Source: Alisma plantago-aquatica (lineage: Eukaryota; Streptophyta; Magnoliopsida; Alismatales; Alismataceae). From it: a stretch of DNA of 64,000 bases. How positions within the stretch are numbered: position 1 is the first letter of the stretch; each line of letters opens with the position of its first letter. Both the position numbers and the translations under genes were made by a program. Location: the NCBI GenBank assembly GCA_963693085.1, contig OY856409.1:294290058-294354057 (forward strand), written 5' to 3'. The notes under the pieces were generated by a model that was not told the DNA's origin, did not search any database, and saw only the letters and a program-made list of their open reading frames with translations. This document shows positions 46,190 through 58,330 of the stretch, piece by piece.

Positions 46190-47420
46190 CTTAAAGAGAC
46201 AAGCATATCCCGCTTATAGCACACTAAAGAATTCAATTGTGCATTATCTGTGGGTGGGAATGAAGATTTTCTACTCTGCATCCGTCACTAAATTGGTTTT
46301 CCCTGGATGATAATCAATTACACAATCATAGTATTTGATTAACTCCATACTGCGATGTTGTCTCATATTCATCTCGTGCTGTGAGAAAATGTATTTTAAG
46401 TTTTTAAGATCTGTGAAAATCTGACACCTTTCTCCATAGAGATAATGCCTCTAGATTTTCAATGCGTGAACCACTACAGCTAATTCTAGATCATATGTCG
46501 GATAATTCTCCTCGTGTTTCTTAAGATGATGAGAAGCAAAATAAACTACATGATCACTCTGCATCAACATAGAGCCTAGACCATTCTTAGAAGCATCACA
46601 GAAAACAACGTATCCCTTTCCCTACTCAGGTAACACTAATACAGGTGCACTAGTCAACCTTTCTTTCAACAAATGGAAAGAATCCTGACACTTGTCATTC
46701 CAGACAAAAGGAACTTCCTTCCTAGTCAACCTGGTTAGGGGTAATGCTACAGAACTAAAGTCTCTGATAAACCTTATGTAGTAACCTGCCAAGCCTAGGA
46801 AATTGCAAATCTCAGTCGGTGTCTTGGGTTTTTCCCACTCCACAACAGACTCTACTTTCTTAGGATCAATAGGAATACCTAAAGCAGATATAACGTGTCC
46901 AAGAAAAGGCACTTCTAACAACTAGAATTTGCACTTGCTAAACTTATCATATAACTCATGTTGTCTCAACAAAGTCAAGGCTTGACGAAGGTGTTGTTCA
47001 TGTTGTTGACCATATCTACTATAAATCAGGATGTCGTCCATGAAGACTACTATGAACTGATTGAGGAATGGCTGGAAGATTCTATTCATCAGCTCCATGA
47101 ATGCAGCTGGTGCATTAGTTAGTCCAAACAACATAACTACAAACTCATAATGACCATACCTCATCCTAAAGGCTGACTTAGGTACATCACTCTCCTTGAT
47201 ACGTAACTGATGATATCCTGATCTTAGATCTATTTTAGAAAACACCATTGCACCACAATTGGTCAAACAGATCATCTATCCTTGGTAGAGGATATTTGTT
47301 CTTTATAGTCACCTTGTTAAGCTATCTATAGTCTACACATAATCTCATAGACCCATCTTTCTTTTTAACAAAGAGAACTGGAGCACCCCATGGTGAAGTA
47401 ATCGGTCAAATGAAACATTT
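46190..47420 (-). pseudogene. Gypsy reverse transcriptase and RNase H
   Basis: About 47420-47275 gives GAPVLFVKKKDGSMRLCVDY out of frame. 47275-46922 gives [39 protein letters not shown] and the catalytic FMDDILIYS box. 46921-46622 gives the thumb/connection (FLGLAGYYIRFIRDFS, PFVWND). About 46620-46250 carries RNase H blocks (FCDASKNGLGSMLMQ, ENYPTYDLELAVVVHALKI). Stops occur at the block joins. Confidence 0.9.
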
Positions 47421-47421
47421 T

Positions 47422-48105
47422 TCAAGTAAATCCTATAACTGTTTCTTGAGCTACCATCTCAGTTGGTGCCATCCTATAAGGTGTTTGGGCTATAGGTTGC
47501 ATACCTGGAATAAGATTAATCTCAAAATCAATCTCTCGGGATAGAGGAACATATGAAAATTCCTCAGGAAACACATCCTCAAATTCCCTGACAATAGGAA
47601 CTTCACAAAGACTAGGACTCTCTTCTCTGGTATCTACCACATGTGCCAAGAATGTGAAGCATCCTTGTCGCATCAACCTCTCTGCTACCATTGCTGACAC
47701 TAGACAAGTTGGAAGAATCTTTCTATCCCCCTGAAAGACCCATGTCTTATCATCGTGTGTAAACATAGCTTGCTTGGAACCACAATCCAAGACAACTTTA
47801 TACTTTTCTAGGGTATCCATTCTGGGAATTACATCAAACACGTGCATTTCAAGTGGTATAAGATCCACCTGAATGTTGTGTTCTGAGAAAGAAAGAAGAT
47901 AGGGAGAGCATACCTCTTGTAACACTGTTGTTCCGACTAATGGAGTTTCTAATAACAGATTATCCACTCTACGATTGGCACTCATATTGCAGTCATGAAT
48001 CACTTCTCGAGTGATAAAGGAATGTGTAGCACCCGGACCAATCAAAACAGATACGAAACATGATAAAGACATATCAGAATGAAATAATTCCATCTGATAT
48101 GTCAC
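47422..48105 (-). pseudogene. Gypsy aspartic protease with mutated active site
   Basis: A 227-codon open stretch. IGPGATHSFITREVI stands where the family has FDSGATHSFI, so the catalytic Asp of D-S/T-G is replaced by Gly. Later protease landmarks (HVFDVIPRMDTLEKY, equivalent to 'DVILGMDWL') are also altered. The C-terminal part already belongs to the RT lead-in (FPEEFSYVPLSREIDFEINL, PIAQTPYRMAPTEM). It ends at a frameshift at 47422. Confidence 0.88.
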
Positions 48106-48133
48106 AACTCATGGATTAACCACTGCCTCCAGC

Positions 48134-48763
48134 TGATTCATAGCATAGAATCTCACCATTTCCTGTTGCCGACCTCATGCTCTATTGGTTGGTGCAGATG
48201 ATCCTACTTGGGATGCTTGTCCATGTCCTCGAGTGCCACTACTGAACTGTTGTCTCTGTGAGCCTTATTGACTCGGCCTCGGTGGCTGGGTTACTTCCAC
48301 GTCTCTAACTGGACAATCCTTTATCATATGTCCTATCTGCCTACACCTGTAGCAGACTCTATCTTCCCATTGCAACCTAGGTGGTCCGGTCACTGACATT
48401 GATGCTGAGCTATGGGCTCCACTTGGCAGAAAACTATGACCTCCGACTGATTCATAGCATAGAATCTCACCATTGCCTGTTGCCGACCTCGTGCTCTGTT
48501 GGCTGGTGTAGATGATCATGCTTGGGACGCTTGTCCATGTCCTCGAGTGCCACTACTAAACTGTTGTCTCTGTGAGCCTTATTGACTCAGCCTCGGTGGA
48601 TGGGTTACTTCCACGTCTCTAAATGGACAATCCTTTATCATATGTCCTATCTGCCTACACCTGTAGCAGACTCTGTCTTCCCATTGCGACCTAGGTGGCC
48701 CGATCACTGACATTGATGCTGAGCTATGGGATCTACTTGGTAGAAAACTGCGACCTCTACCTC
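48134..48763 (-). repeat. 315-bp in-frame tandem duplication in gag (zinc-knuckle region)
   Basis: 'gattcatagcatagaatctc' begins at 48134 and 48449, and the sequence after each is nearly the same for 315 bp (105 codons). Each unit encodes one CCHC knuckle, CYRCRQIGHMIKDCP. Both copies carry the same in-frame TAA just after PSQ, so that stop probably existed before the duplication. Confidence 0.92.
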
Positions 48764-49670
48764 TTATGGATGTCCACTGTGTCTGAGCACTAAATCTCAG
48801 TGGTTCTACTGGTGCAATAAACCTTGGTTTCTTAAAATTTCCAGACCTATGACCCTAGAATTGTACAGGTACTTTTGTACTAATTGTATCACATTTCTCC
48901 ATCACAAACCTCTCTATCCGCCTAACTGACTCCATAAAGGTGGCAAACCTCTCTCTATTTTCTAGAGCAGATACAAGTGTGGTTAACTCAGTGTTCAGAC
49001 CCTTCTCAAAATGCCAAATTCTCTCCTCATCTGTAGTAGCCATATGCGGATAAAACTGCAGAAGCTCCATAAACTTAGCTTCATACTCGTTAACCTTCAT
49101 CGGTCCTTGCCTAATCCGCTCAAACTGTGAAATCTTCTCATCCAGATAAGTCTGAGGAAAGTATCTACTAACAAACTCTCATCAGAATTCCTGCCATCCG
49201 ACCTCAACACCAGGTCTTTTCTCTTCCACAATGGCCCACCAATGGCCAGTGCTTCCTTTTAGAAGGCATACAACATGCTTAACTTTATCAACTTCTAGAA
49301 TATCAAGGATCCTAAAGGCTTTCTCTATCTCGGTAAGACATGAATCTGCATCTGTTGGGTCAGTTGTGCCAGCATATTCAGTAGCTCCTACCCTGCGTAA
49401 CCGCTCAAAGGTCTTACCAGATCCATGTCCCTCACTGGGAACTAGTACCCTAGGGGTTGGTGTTGGTATCTTATCAACCATATGCATCATCGTATTCATG
49501 ATCTGCCCAAAGAGAGCATGAAAGGCTAGGTTTTATAGCATAGCTTGGTCAAGCTGGGGATTCTCAGGCACTGGTTCTTCTCTAACCTGATCTCTTATAC
49601 CACCTCCTGGTGCAGCAACACTACTCTCAGCAGCATGTTCTTCGTGCGCTCCAGCCATCTTTTAGTTTTA
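48265..49670 (-). pseudogene. Gypsy gag
   Basis: The 49499-49182 stretch (ILDILEVDKVKHVVCLLKGS, HWWAIVEEKRPG) and 49100-48855 (YEAKFMELLQFYPHMATTDE, RIWHFEKGLN) form the Retrotrans_gag domain. The first CCHC knuckle at about 48680-48640 and a duplicated one at about 48360-48315 follow. Stops occur after WQEF and before the knuckle region. Confidence 0.88.
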
Positions 49671-49774
49671 CTTCTTCTCCTATACGAGGAGAAGTCACTA
49701 TAAGATACACTTGAGGATACTAGAACAGACTCAATAAACTTAATCCTATGTTTATGTAGACTCAGCGAACCTTA

Positions 49775-49787
49775 GGCCCTGATGCCA
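49775..49787 (-). other. Primer binding site of the gypsy element
   Basis: The minus strand reads TGGCATCAGGGCC, two changes from TGGTATCAGAGCC, which pairs with initiator tRNA-Met. It lies six bases from the 5' LTR. Confidence 0.75.
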
Positions 49788-49793
49788 AAACTT

Positions 49794-52700
49794 TGTGACG
49801 ATCTGATTACAAATCAAGCCATCACCAGTAATAATCAAGGAATAATCATAAACAACGGAGTTAACAAAAAATCATGAAGAATTAAAACCATTTTCCACAT
49901 ATATCCTCTTCCAGCAAAACTCTTATAGAAAAAACCAAAACTTTATATTCCATGGTTCATATTGTACACACATTGTACCGTCTCATCTCGAGGATAACAA
50001 GTACCAGCTGCTTTACTTAACCATATACAACAACAACATAAAACCTCGAGGAAAACAAACCAAAATCTCAAGTTGTACGTAAAAACCACTAAGAACTATC
50101 TCCCAAGGACCTGAGAGTACAGAGACGACACATAGGAATTTCATCTACAAAACATGATAGGCAGTATACTCGACCTGAGCTACTACTGCTGCCCCTGCTG
50201 ATATGGTCCTTCTTCTGTAGTCCAGATTCTACTTCCTCATCCGCGTCCACCTAAAAATTGTGGATCCCACAGGGTGAGACTATTGTCCCAACGAGAGATA
50301 TAACTCTCTGTCGACCATATTATTATTACAGGAAATAGTATACAACTGAATAGAGGATACTTTATGCAATTAATAGGTACATTCACAGTGCAATGCAATA
50401 GCAGTGATAAAATAATTTAGCTATTCATAAGAGAGATATAAATCATCTATTTGCTTTATAAGGAATATGAATAACATGTATAACATCTATAAACTAAGAT
50501 GTATAAAGGTAATAAGGCATCAACCAATGTTTTCTGTATTCGATCCTTAAACAAATACACTACACAACTGATTACATGTTCACATTCACATTTATACCCA
50601 GAGGAGATGAGGTATACCGCTCATGCTCCAACTGACCATGACTACATTAAGCATAAATACCATACAAGGTCAGTGGCAGAGTCAGCTATCATGACCTCAC
50701 TTGTGTCAGTCAGTACGAGATAACTTGGCAGGACATCTTGTGTCAACTGCAATTAGCTTTTTCGGGGTATAGCGGCATCTTTGCTATAGAGTTACATCCG
50801 TAGCATGTACTCTCTTTGGGAGAAGAACACTGAGCTTTCCCAGATTATTGTTCATTAGGAAGTCCACTAAGCGATCCTGGTTTAGTTTCATCAGGAAGTC
50901 CACTGAGCAACCTGATGAGTTGGGGAGTCCACTAAGCACCCCTGTTTAGTTGGGGAGTCCACTGAGCACCCCGGTATAATAATTACATATTCAAAAATAG
51001 GTATACCGAGTTAAACTCATTTCATCTTTCAAAAAATCCTGACACTGAATGGATCTATGGTCTGGGCAACTACATGATAACATTTAACTTGATTAATTAA
51101 GTGTATTAAAGTATCTTTTAGCATCAATCAAGTTGCAATCAAGAATTATATCAGATGCTACAAAGAAATATATAATATATTTATCAAGTACTTTCATGAT
51201 TCTTTGGAACACATATAACACTTAGGATATCAATCTCTTATCATCATCATGCTTGGGTATTCAAACCCTTAATTCATCACTGAAAATTGTCACCACTTAG
51301 CAGATAACCATTACCTCTAGGTCATCAAACCAAGATATTAATTCACATAGTTCACAAAGCCCGTTAAATCTGTATCATATAAACATCATAGCGCTTACTT
51401 AGCTATGCTCATTACCTCATGATACATGCATGGTTAGAACATCAAATATATGCCATTATCATGCAATATAAAAGAAACACATTCTTCCCATTCATCACTT
51501 ATCATTTAAGATTTACTTTCATTAACCACTTAGGATTTTTCAGATCACATCATAAGGATTACATCCTAATTCATACTCCATTCATATTAGGAGTATCACA
51601 TATACTTGTTACCAAATATTATTTTATCTCTCATCCTTACTAGGATGTTAATTCCACCATATTTTTAATAGGTTGGCTCCATTCATCTTTTAAGATATGT
51701 TAGTTCATAATTATAAAATTGCATTATAACACACAACATGTATCACTTAGTTGAATACATTGGATTGAAGCATACCTTCCATATCGGGTATCATTGTGTA
51801 TATATGCTATCATATTGTGCTTGAGATACAACCTTCACATCATATCGTTTATCCACATCGAGCATGTGGTGTAACCACACCATCATATTGTGTTTAGGGT
51901 GTATCCCCTAACACCATAATGTGTATCCATCTTGGGTTGGCTATCACTTCGTTCTTATCATCTCAAGTTAACCTTATGTCATGTATGAGCTAGTTGCTTG
52001 ACCTCATATCAGGTATATGGATTATTTGGTACCATATCGTATACAAGGTGTGCACCATATCGGGCATCATAGTATATGTCTCATCATGGTATCATTTGAG
52101 AAGTGTATTCATAATACCATATCGGGTTCCTGTATTGGATTGTCATATCGTGTTTCCATGTGGGTTGATCATATCGGGTTAGCATATGGATAGACCATTA
52201 TGCTTATAACATTTCATTCCTTCCAAGATCAGTTCTATCATATATTTAAATGACAACTAGATGTCAGGTTGAGCTCTACAACAATCCTTTACACATAAGG
52301 ATAGGGGTATGGGTTCAAAGGCATATTGAGTTTCACTTCCTTATCTAGGGTTTTCTCATCATATCGGTTAGAGTGTACCATATCGTACAAGAAGTATAGA
52401 CTTGACCTTATATCGTGTATAAGGTGTAAGTAGGTACCTCCAATATCGTTCATAAGACATGCCTCATATCATTCATGAGGTATCACCCATATCCATATCG
52501 GGCTACCCTACATCTTGGGTTCCATATCAGTTTTAAGGTATTTCAACCTATGTCGGGTTGTATCATGGTGATGTCACCAACATATACCTCTATACTATTA
52601 TCCTTACTTCCCTAAGACATGGACATCAGTCCTAACATTCGTTTGGAACTAAATGGAACATCAATTAATCATAAGAAATCAAATTTGAAAGTAGTTCAAC

Positions 52701-52840
52701 GAGTTCAACAATATTGAAAATGAATAATAACATAGTTGGGTTCAAGTTATATAACCTGCCTCTAAAGCAACTTCCAAGCTCCAACTCTTCACATTCCCAA
52801 GGTTGAAGATGAGCTAATCAAAGTCCAAGGCTTGAGCTTT
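49794..52840 (-). repeat. 5' LTR of the gypsy element, first segment
   Basis: Collinear with 40550-43554 of the other LTR. It is cut at 52840 within 'aggcttgagct', where the copia element was inserted. Confidence 0.92.
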
Positions 52841-53369
52841 TGGGTTTTATGGGAGACAGTGAAGGCAGCAGAAACAAAAATTTTCTTCTCCCAAACCCAG
52901 AATAAAGGAATCGCGTCAACGTCTATATAATAGGAAGGATGGTTTGTAGAGACATACCTTGTCCCGAGGATTGCTCGGCGACGTTACCTCGCGGCTTGTG
53001 CGGTCTTCACCTCCGGTCTTGGACGGTGTCTGTGCAGCTCCTGGTCTCACTGGGACTGTCAGGATTGACATCTGTCCTTTGAGCGGCAGAAGTCTCCCGC
53101 CTCTGTAGTAGTCCACACATACCACCTGGGACTCCGATCACCTTATCACACAAGGCATCGGAAGGAGTCATACCCTGCTATCAGCGTACTAGTCACCGAC
53201 ACACTCTCCTGTAACCAGTTGCCTTTCTGCAGTTGTCTTTCCCTTATTGTGCCTCCCTTATCGGGTAGCACTTGCTCGGGTTCTCCTGGTTACCACAACC
53301 AGAAAGAATGACAACTTTGTAGAGCAACTGGTGTTCTGAGTTGTTGTACCTAAGAAGCCCCCAATACCC

Positions 53370-53380
53370 CTATATATAGG
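53370..53380 (-). promoter_or_regulatory. TATA box, copia 2 3' LTR
   Basis: CTATATATAGG (nearly palindromic), at the same relative place as the TATA boxes of the other copia LTRs. The other copy of this element has it at 60291-60300. Confidence 0.6.
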
Positions 53381-53469
53381 AGGGTCATGGGACAGAGTTC
53401 TTTACCCCGGGCAATGCGGGATTAAAGTAGGAGTAGAAGGATTCGAGATTTTCCACAAAACAACCAACT

Positions 53470-53940
53470 ACGCCAGCTGAACCAATCGTTTCAAGCATGA
53501 ACTGATCGGTTGGGGACCTGAGCTGATAATTTCACACCTGAACTGATCGATTGGGACACCTGAGCCAATCGGTTCAAGCATTGAGCTGATCGGTTCATGG
53601 TCCTAGTCCAACTTGAATTGACTTTCCATGTTTGTTTCCAGCTAATCAAATATTAGTCCTTGTACAAATCAAATTTGTACAAGTGAAACAAATATGTTTT
53701 TGCAAAAAGAGTCTTCTGACTTTCCAAACGATCTCGGATTGTCACATGAATCGACCAGTTCAACAATTGAGCCGATCGTTTCATTGACACATGAGCCGAT
53801 CGACTCACCACTTTGAGTCGATCGGTTCACCAACATGAGCCGATCGGTTCACCAACATGAGCCGATCGGTTCACCAACATGAGCCGATTGGTTCACGAAC
53901 ATGAGCTGATCAGGTCATCACATGAGACGATCGGTTAGGA
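53470..53940. repeat. CCGATCGG palindrome array in U3 (copia 2, 3' LTR)
   Basis: More than ten units built on 'gagccgatcggttca', with the perfect 8-bp palindrome CCGATCGG. At 53815, 53837, 53859 and 53881 the unit is an exact 22-bp tandem (ending 'ccaacat'). It lies 0.1-0.6 kb upstream of the TATA box in element orientation. Confidence 0.9.
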
Positions 53941-55126
53941 GTGCATACTGTGCAAAATCATTCAATTGCAGTTTCAATCAATCCGATACTCTAATCAATC
54001 AGTCCAACACCTTGAACACTATGATTTTGAGCTAACAATTAATTGACTATTTAATTGAACTACTAAACTCCTTTAGTAATCAATCTAAACATCATTTGTG
54101 GATAAACTCCTCTTCCAGGTTAAATACTATGTGTGTGGCCCTGTAGGCCCATTTCACATTGGCAGTGAAAGTCCATAACACTTATGACTTCACAAGCAAA
54201 GAGTGGTGCCTAGTCGCACATCAGTGCTACCCAAGTGAAAAGGAAAGTCGGAGAACAACTTTCAATCCTACAATCCGTGAATGGTGTTACAACAAATGTA
54301 TAATTCCTTTGTCACTGATATCCCGAATGAACTCAAGGCATGGAACAATCATCCTTTCAACGTTCATTCACTTTCTTGATCTCAGAGTAGATTGGAGGAG
54401 ATATGTATGACATCAATATCACATATTGATTCACACATGAGTGTGCATGCCTATCTCAATCCTACTCATCAAGTGGCCATGGATATCAAACTCCCTCAGG
54501 AGGGACAAACCCCATATCTATCACTCACCCCTCAAAAGCCCCATGTGTCAAAGCCACCCAATCATCACCTTTATAACAACCCATGTTTCAGGATTGCGTT
54601 TGATGACGTCAAAGTGTACCCAACGACATGTATTGAGTGTAGTGATTTCAGGTCAAATAATCACACTCACCACCATCACTGTGAGAACTGACTGTGACTA
54701 CCATGTCATGGTTCCATGTGTCAAACTCATGGTGGGTCTGTCCGGTACACTTGTTCTCTAACAAGTACCTATGTGTTTGGTTTGATATCTCCATATCATG
54801 ACTAACGAGATTCTGTCATCAACCAAAACCACAATCTAGTCTTGTGTGTCATTGTTGTCTATCTACCTTCCACAATGACATCCGACTAGGGACATAATAA
54901 GAATATACAAACTCTTAGCATCTGTATGATCTCATCATTCAGGTCCTTAACCTAAAAGTATACGTCATTGAGTACTGTCATTCTCTAGACATTCAATCTG
55001 TTCTATCATTATCTCATATGACTGAACCAGAAAGAATTGGAAGCTTGCCTTTGATGCTTATCAAATCAATCTTAATGTATCCCACCAATAATCCCATGAT
55101 TGGCTCTTAGGGCATACATACCAATA

Positions 55127-55140
55127 GACTCCCACTTGCA
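55127..55140 (-). other. Polypurine tract of copia element 2
   Basis: The minus strand TGCAAGTGGGAGTC lies directly before the 3' LTR. Confidence 0.7.
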
Positions 55141-55599
55141 TTGTGAGCCAATCACCCTTGAATCATATTCTTAGTGATCTTCAAACATGTCCCACATGTT
55201 ACTATACTCTAGTGCTAACATAGTGAGTTATGGTAACACCTTGGCAAATTCGGTATTAACTGCGTGTCTCTCATCTCTTCGATGTACGTCACACGTATGA
55301 GATGGAGTTGCCGTAATATGCGATCTAGTATTCCTTTGCTAACCTTTAGCCACATTGCATGCCCAAGTACTCATTACTTGTCATCAATGATCAAAATATC
55401 TATAAGTTCATCTTATGAACTTCCAGATCCATATAGTATCCACTGTTGTTCTCTAACACATGGATACTCGGCCTTTTCCTTTTAAACAGATTTATTGGAA
55501 TGTTTCCATTTATCAACAAACATTCACTTTTATATATCCCATATATATTGCGATTAATTTTCTGTCCTTTTTTTTCGGAAGTTCGCACCAGTGTAACTC

Positions 55600-57500
55600 T
55601 TTACAGTGAACCTTTCCTTATTTCCATAGAACTACTACTTCTCAAGTACTTATCAAGTTCTTATGGTATTCCAGTAACCTTTACTAGAACTAGACACACA
55701 TCCACTCGTCATATCCCACATATAAGTTATCAGGATGAACACATCATATTGTCATGTCCTACATACAAGATGATAAATGCATTTTGTTCTTGCCATATCC
55801 ATACATGCAAGATGATGGGATGATTACATACATGATAGATCCTTATCTATTCTTAATGTTTCCATTTTTCATAAGAATTGGACACTTGGCATTGGGATAC
55901 TAACTCCATGTAACATGGATAAGTTTTCTCCCACTGAATCTGTGCACACTGAACCCTTCAGTATAGATTGCCAACATATGCTTTCTCTTTTTAGGTCAAG
56001 AGGTTTTGGAGAACTATCTCTATAGATCTCTATTACTATTACATAGGAAATGTCTCTATCTTCCCTAAAGATAATTTCCACTTTGGATTTCCATTCTAGA
56101 ACATTTCCATTTCACATCTACATGTGGAATGCAAATACGTTCCCACTAAATCACAGATCCCTTCTTTATCTTTGTCATATCAGTCAAACCCTTTGACTAT
56201 ATCATCAAAGTAAAGATCACAGTTCTGAGTTGCTTGTACTCAATCAATCACATTGATTAGTCCATTGTAACTTATAGACTTCATTTGCATTAATGGATTC
56301 ATAAACCTTATAGGTTGTGTCACGTACACATCCTTGTTTTTATTCCTCATAGGAATGTGGTTTTAGTATCCGTATGCCAAATTTCTTAGTCATTAAGTTG
56401 CAATCAACAAGCATCATCCTTCTCAAAATGTTATCCATGTGTCTTAACGCTTAAGACTCATTCACACTTATGTATTTTGTCCCAATGGGTGCTACCATCA
56501 AGGTCATACCTTATGGTTCACATGGAAGTCATTTAGGATGTAATGGCCATAAACCATAACTCAAAATCTGGTTCCTCATATTCATCTAGATAGTTGATTC
56601 ATCACATGACCAACTCATCACATAGATAATCGATGTGTATCTGTCAAGGATATAAGAACTCATAACTCCTTGTGATTCTTAATGTCCTTTATTAGTGTGG
56701 GGTATTCTTTATTTAAGAAGAAATTAGTTATTTGATAATCATCCTCTAACTCCTTAGAGTATGATTCCTTCTTGATTTAGACATCACCATGCCTTAATCA
56801 CGAGTTCACTATGATACACAATCATAATTACTCATAAGGATCTCAAACATTTGGTCCAAGTATTTCATTCATCGATCTCATCAAGAATTAACACTTTACC
56901 AAATTCGTACTTCATCTATGGTATTCTTGAACACTTCAAGATATTCATATTGGTATTTCTCTAAACACTGTTTGAAGCACTATCATTAACTCTAATAGGT
57001 ATGTATATACATCACATGTATTATACCTAATAGGATAATCATTCTCCCACTACCACTAGTGAAGATTGATTAATCATGTCTAAGAGATTCATGGCTCTTA
57101 CAGGTTCTCTAACCAAAAGAGTCTAGACTTATCCATCATATGGAAACTAGAAATGAATTTCTCATGATTTATGTTAATTTGATTGTTTGAGTTATCGATA
57201 ACTTTTAGGTATCATTTTATCTTATGCATACCAAGTACCACAAGATAAACAAGGCATTGCCACAAAGATTGAAACATCAACTTTATTAATTTCCATCATT
57301 GTCATACAATATGCAAGAAAATTAAGGTGTTTCTATCCATTGACAAATATGAAATAACAGTTCATAACTCTATTACATGCCTTCAAGGCTGAAAATAAAC
57401 TAAAGTACTTCTATCTATGGCGACAACACTTGCCCCATTTATTGGGTGCTTTACACTTTATATCTTGGTATCATATACCTCAAAAGTGTTATAAGTTTAT
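55600..57500 (-). pseudogene. Copia 2 pol remnants (integrase, RT, RNase H)
   Basis: About 57060-57000 keeps GRMIILLGIIHVM, the counterpart of the integrase start seen in copia 1. 56081-55869 keeps the RT end (DISYVIVIEIYRDSSPKPL). RNase H pieces follow to about 55600. The length is too short for full pol, so deletions have removed much of protease, integrase and RT. Confidence 0.7.
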
Positions 57501-57512
57501 TTCATGACACCT

Positions 57513-58330
57513 TCAGGTGGAGACGTTTGTCGCCTCCTTCTTCTTTAGTTCTTCCAGATAGAGTGGACAATTCCTTTTCCAATGTCTTGGATTTTGACAA
57601 TGGTGGCAATTGACTCTCTTGGTCACACCTCCCTTGGCCTTGAGAGTTGAAGACGACTTGGGCTGCTGGCTAGCATCAGAACCTTTCTTAGCCTTGCCCT
57701 TGCCCTTGCACTTGGACTTGCCTTTCTTGTTGCTGATCATCATCACAAATTTAGGCTTGTCCTTCTTCATCTGTGCCTCGGCTGTCCTCAACATGCCCAA
57801 CAACTCTGTCAATGGCCTGTCAAAGTTGTTCATGTTGTAGTTCATCACAAACTGACAGTAGGATTCTGGCAATGATTGCAGTATCACGTCATTAGCCAAC
57901 TCTTGGCTTAGGGGAAATCCCAATCTTGTCAGGTTCTCTACATACCCAATCATTTTGAGCGTGCGTGGACCAACTGGATCTCCTTCTATCATGACACACT
58001 TGAACAACGCCCTAGAGACATCATATCTCTCTTGCCGTGCTTGATCTTCATACATGTTCTTGAAATGGTGAATCATCTCAATGACACCCATGTTCTCATG
58101 TTATCTCTGCAACTCGTAGTTCATGGAGCACAACATCAAGCACTTTGCATCAATGGCATCTTAAAAATGCTTCTTATAAGAATCCCTTTCTGCCTTTGGT
58201 GCGGTAGGAGCAGGTTCCTCTGGAGCTGGAGTATCCAGGACATAGAGCTTTCGCTCCTGAGTGAGAACAATTATCAATGTCCTAAACCAGTCGTGGAAGT
58301 TAGTCCCATTTAGCTTGTCCTTTTCAAGGA
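57513..58330 (-). pseudogene. Copia 2 gag with CCHC zinc knuckle
   Basis: An open 192-codon stretch (58091-57513) keeps the copia gag fold region (EMIHHFKNMYEDQARQERYD, LSQELANDVILQSLPESYCQ, FVMNYNMNNFDRPLTELLGM), a lysine-rich linker and a CCHC knuckle CHHCQNPRHWKRNCP (C-x2-C-x4-H-x4-C). The N-terminal part up to about 58330 is present but interrupted by stops, so the original start is lost. It is the best preserved coding piece of the element. Confidence 0.88.

Larger units (their letters stand above)
52841..55126 (-). repeat. 3' LTR of copia element 2
   Basis: 2286 bp; the plus strand starts TGGGTTTTATGGGAGAC and ends ACATACCAATA (terminal CA decayed to TA). Longer than its partner by 100 bp, partly through extra palindromic repeat units. 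Confidence 0.9.

Noticed and set aside
49231..49521. Plus-strand 96-codon open frame
   Set aside because: Antisense shadow of the gypsy gag domain.
53470..53940. Regularly spaced repeats as a CRISPR-like array
   Set aside because: Eukaryotic LTR context, palindromic 22-bp units without unique spacers, no cas genes.
54159..54691. Open frames shared by 54159-54691 and 60845-61524
   Set aside because: They lie in the two copia 2 LTRs, are duplicated for that reason and match no protein family.
57610..58313. Plus-strand open frames opposite copia 2 gag
   Set aside because: Shadows of the gag frame, which shows real domain motifs.
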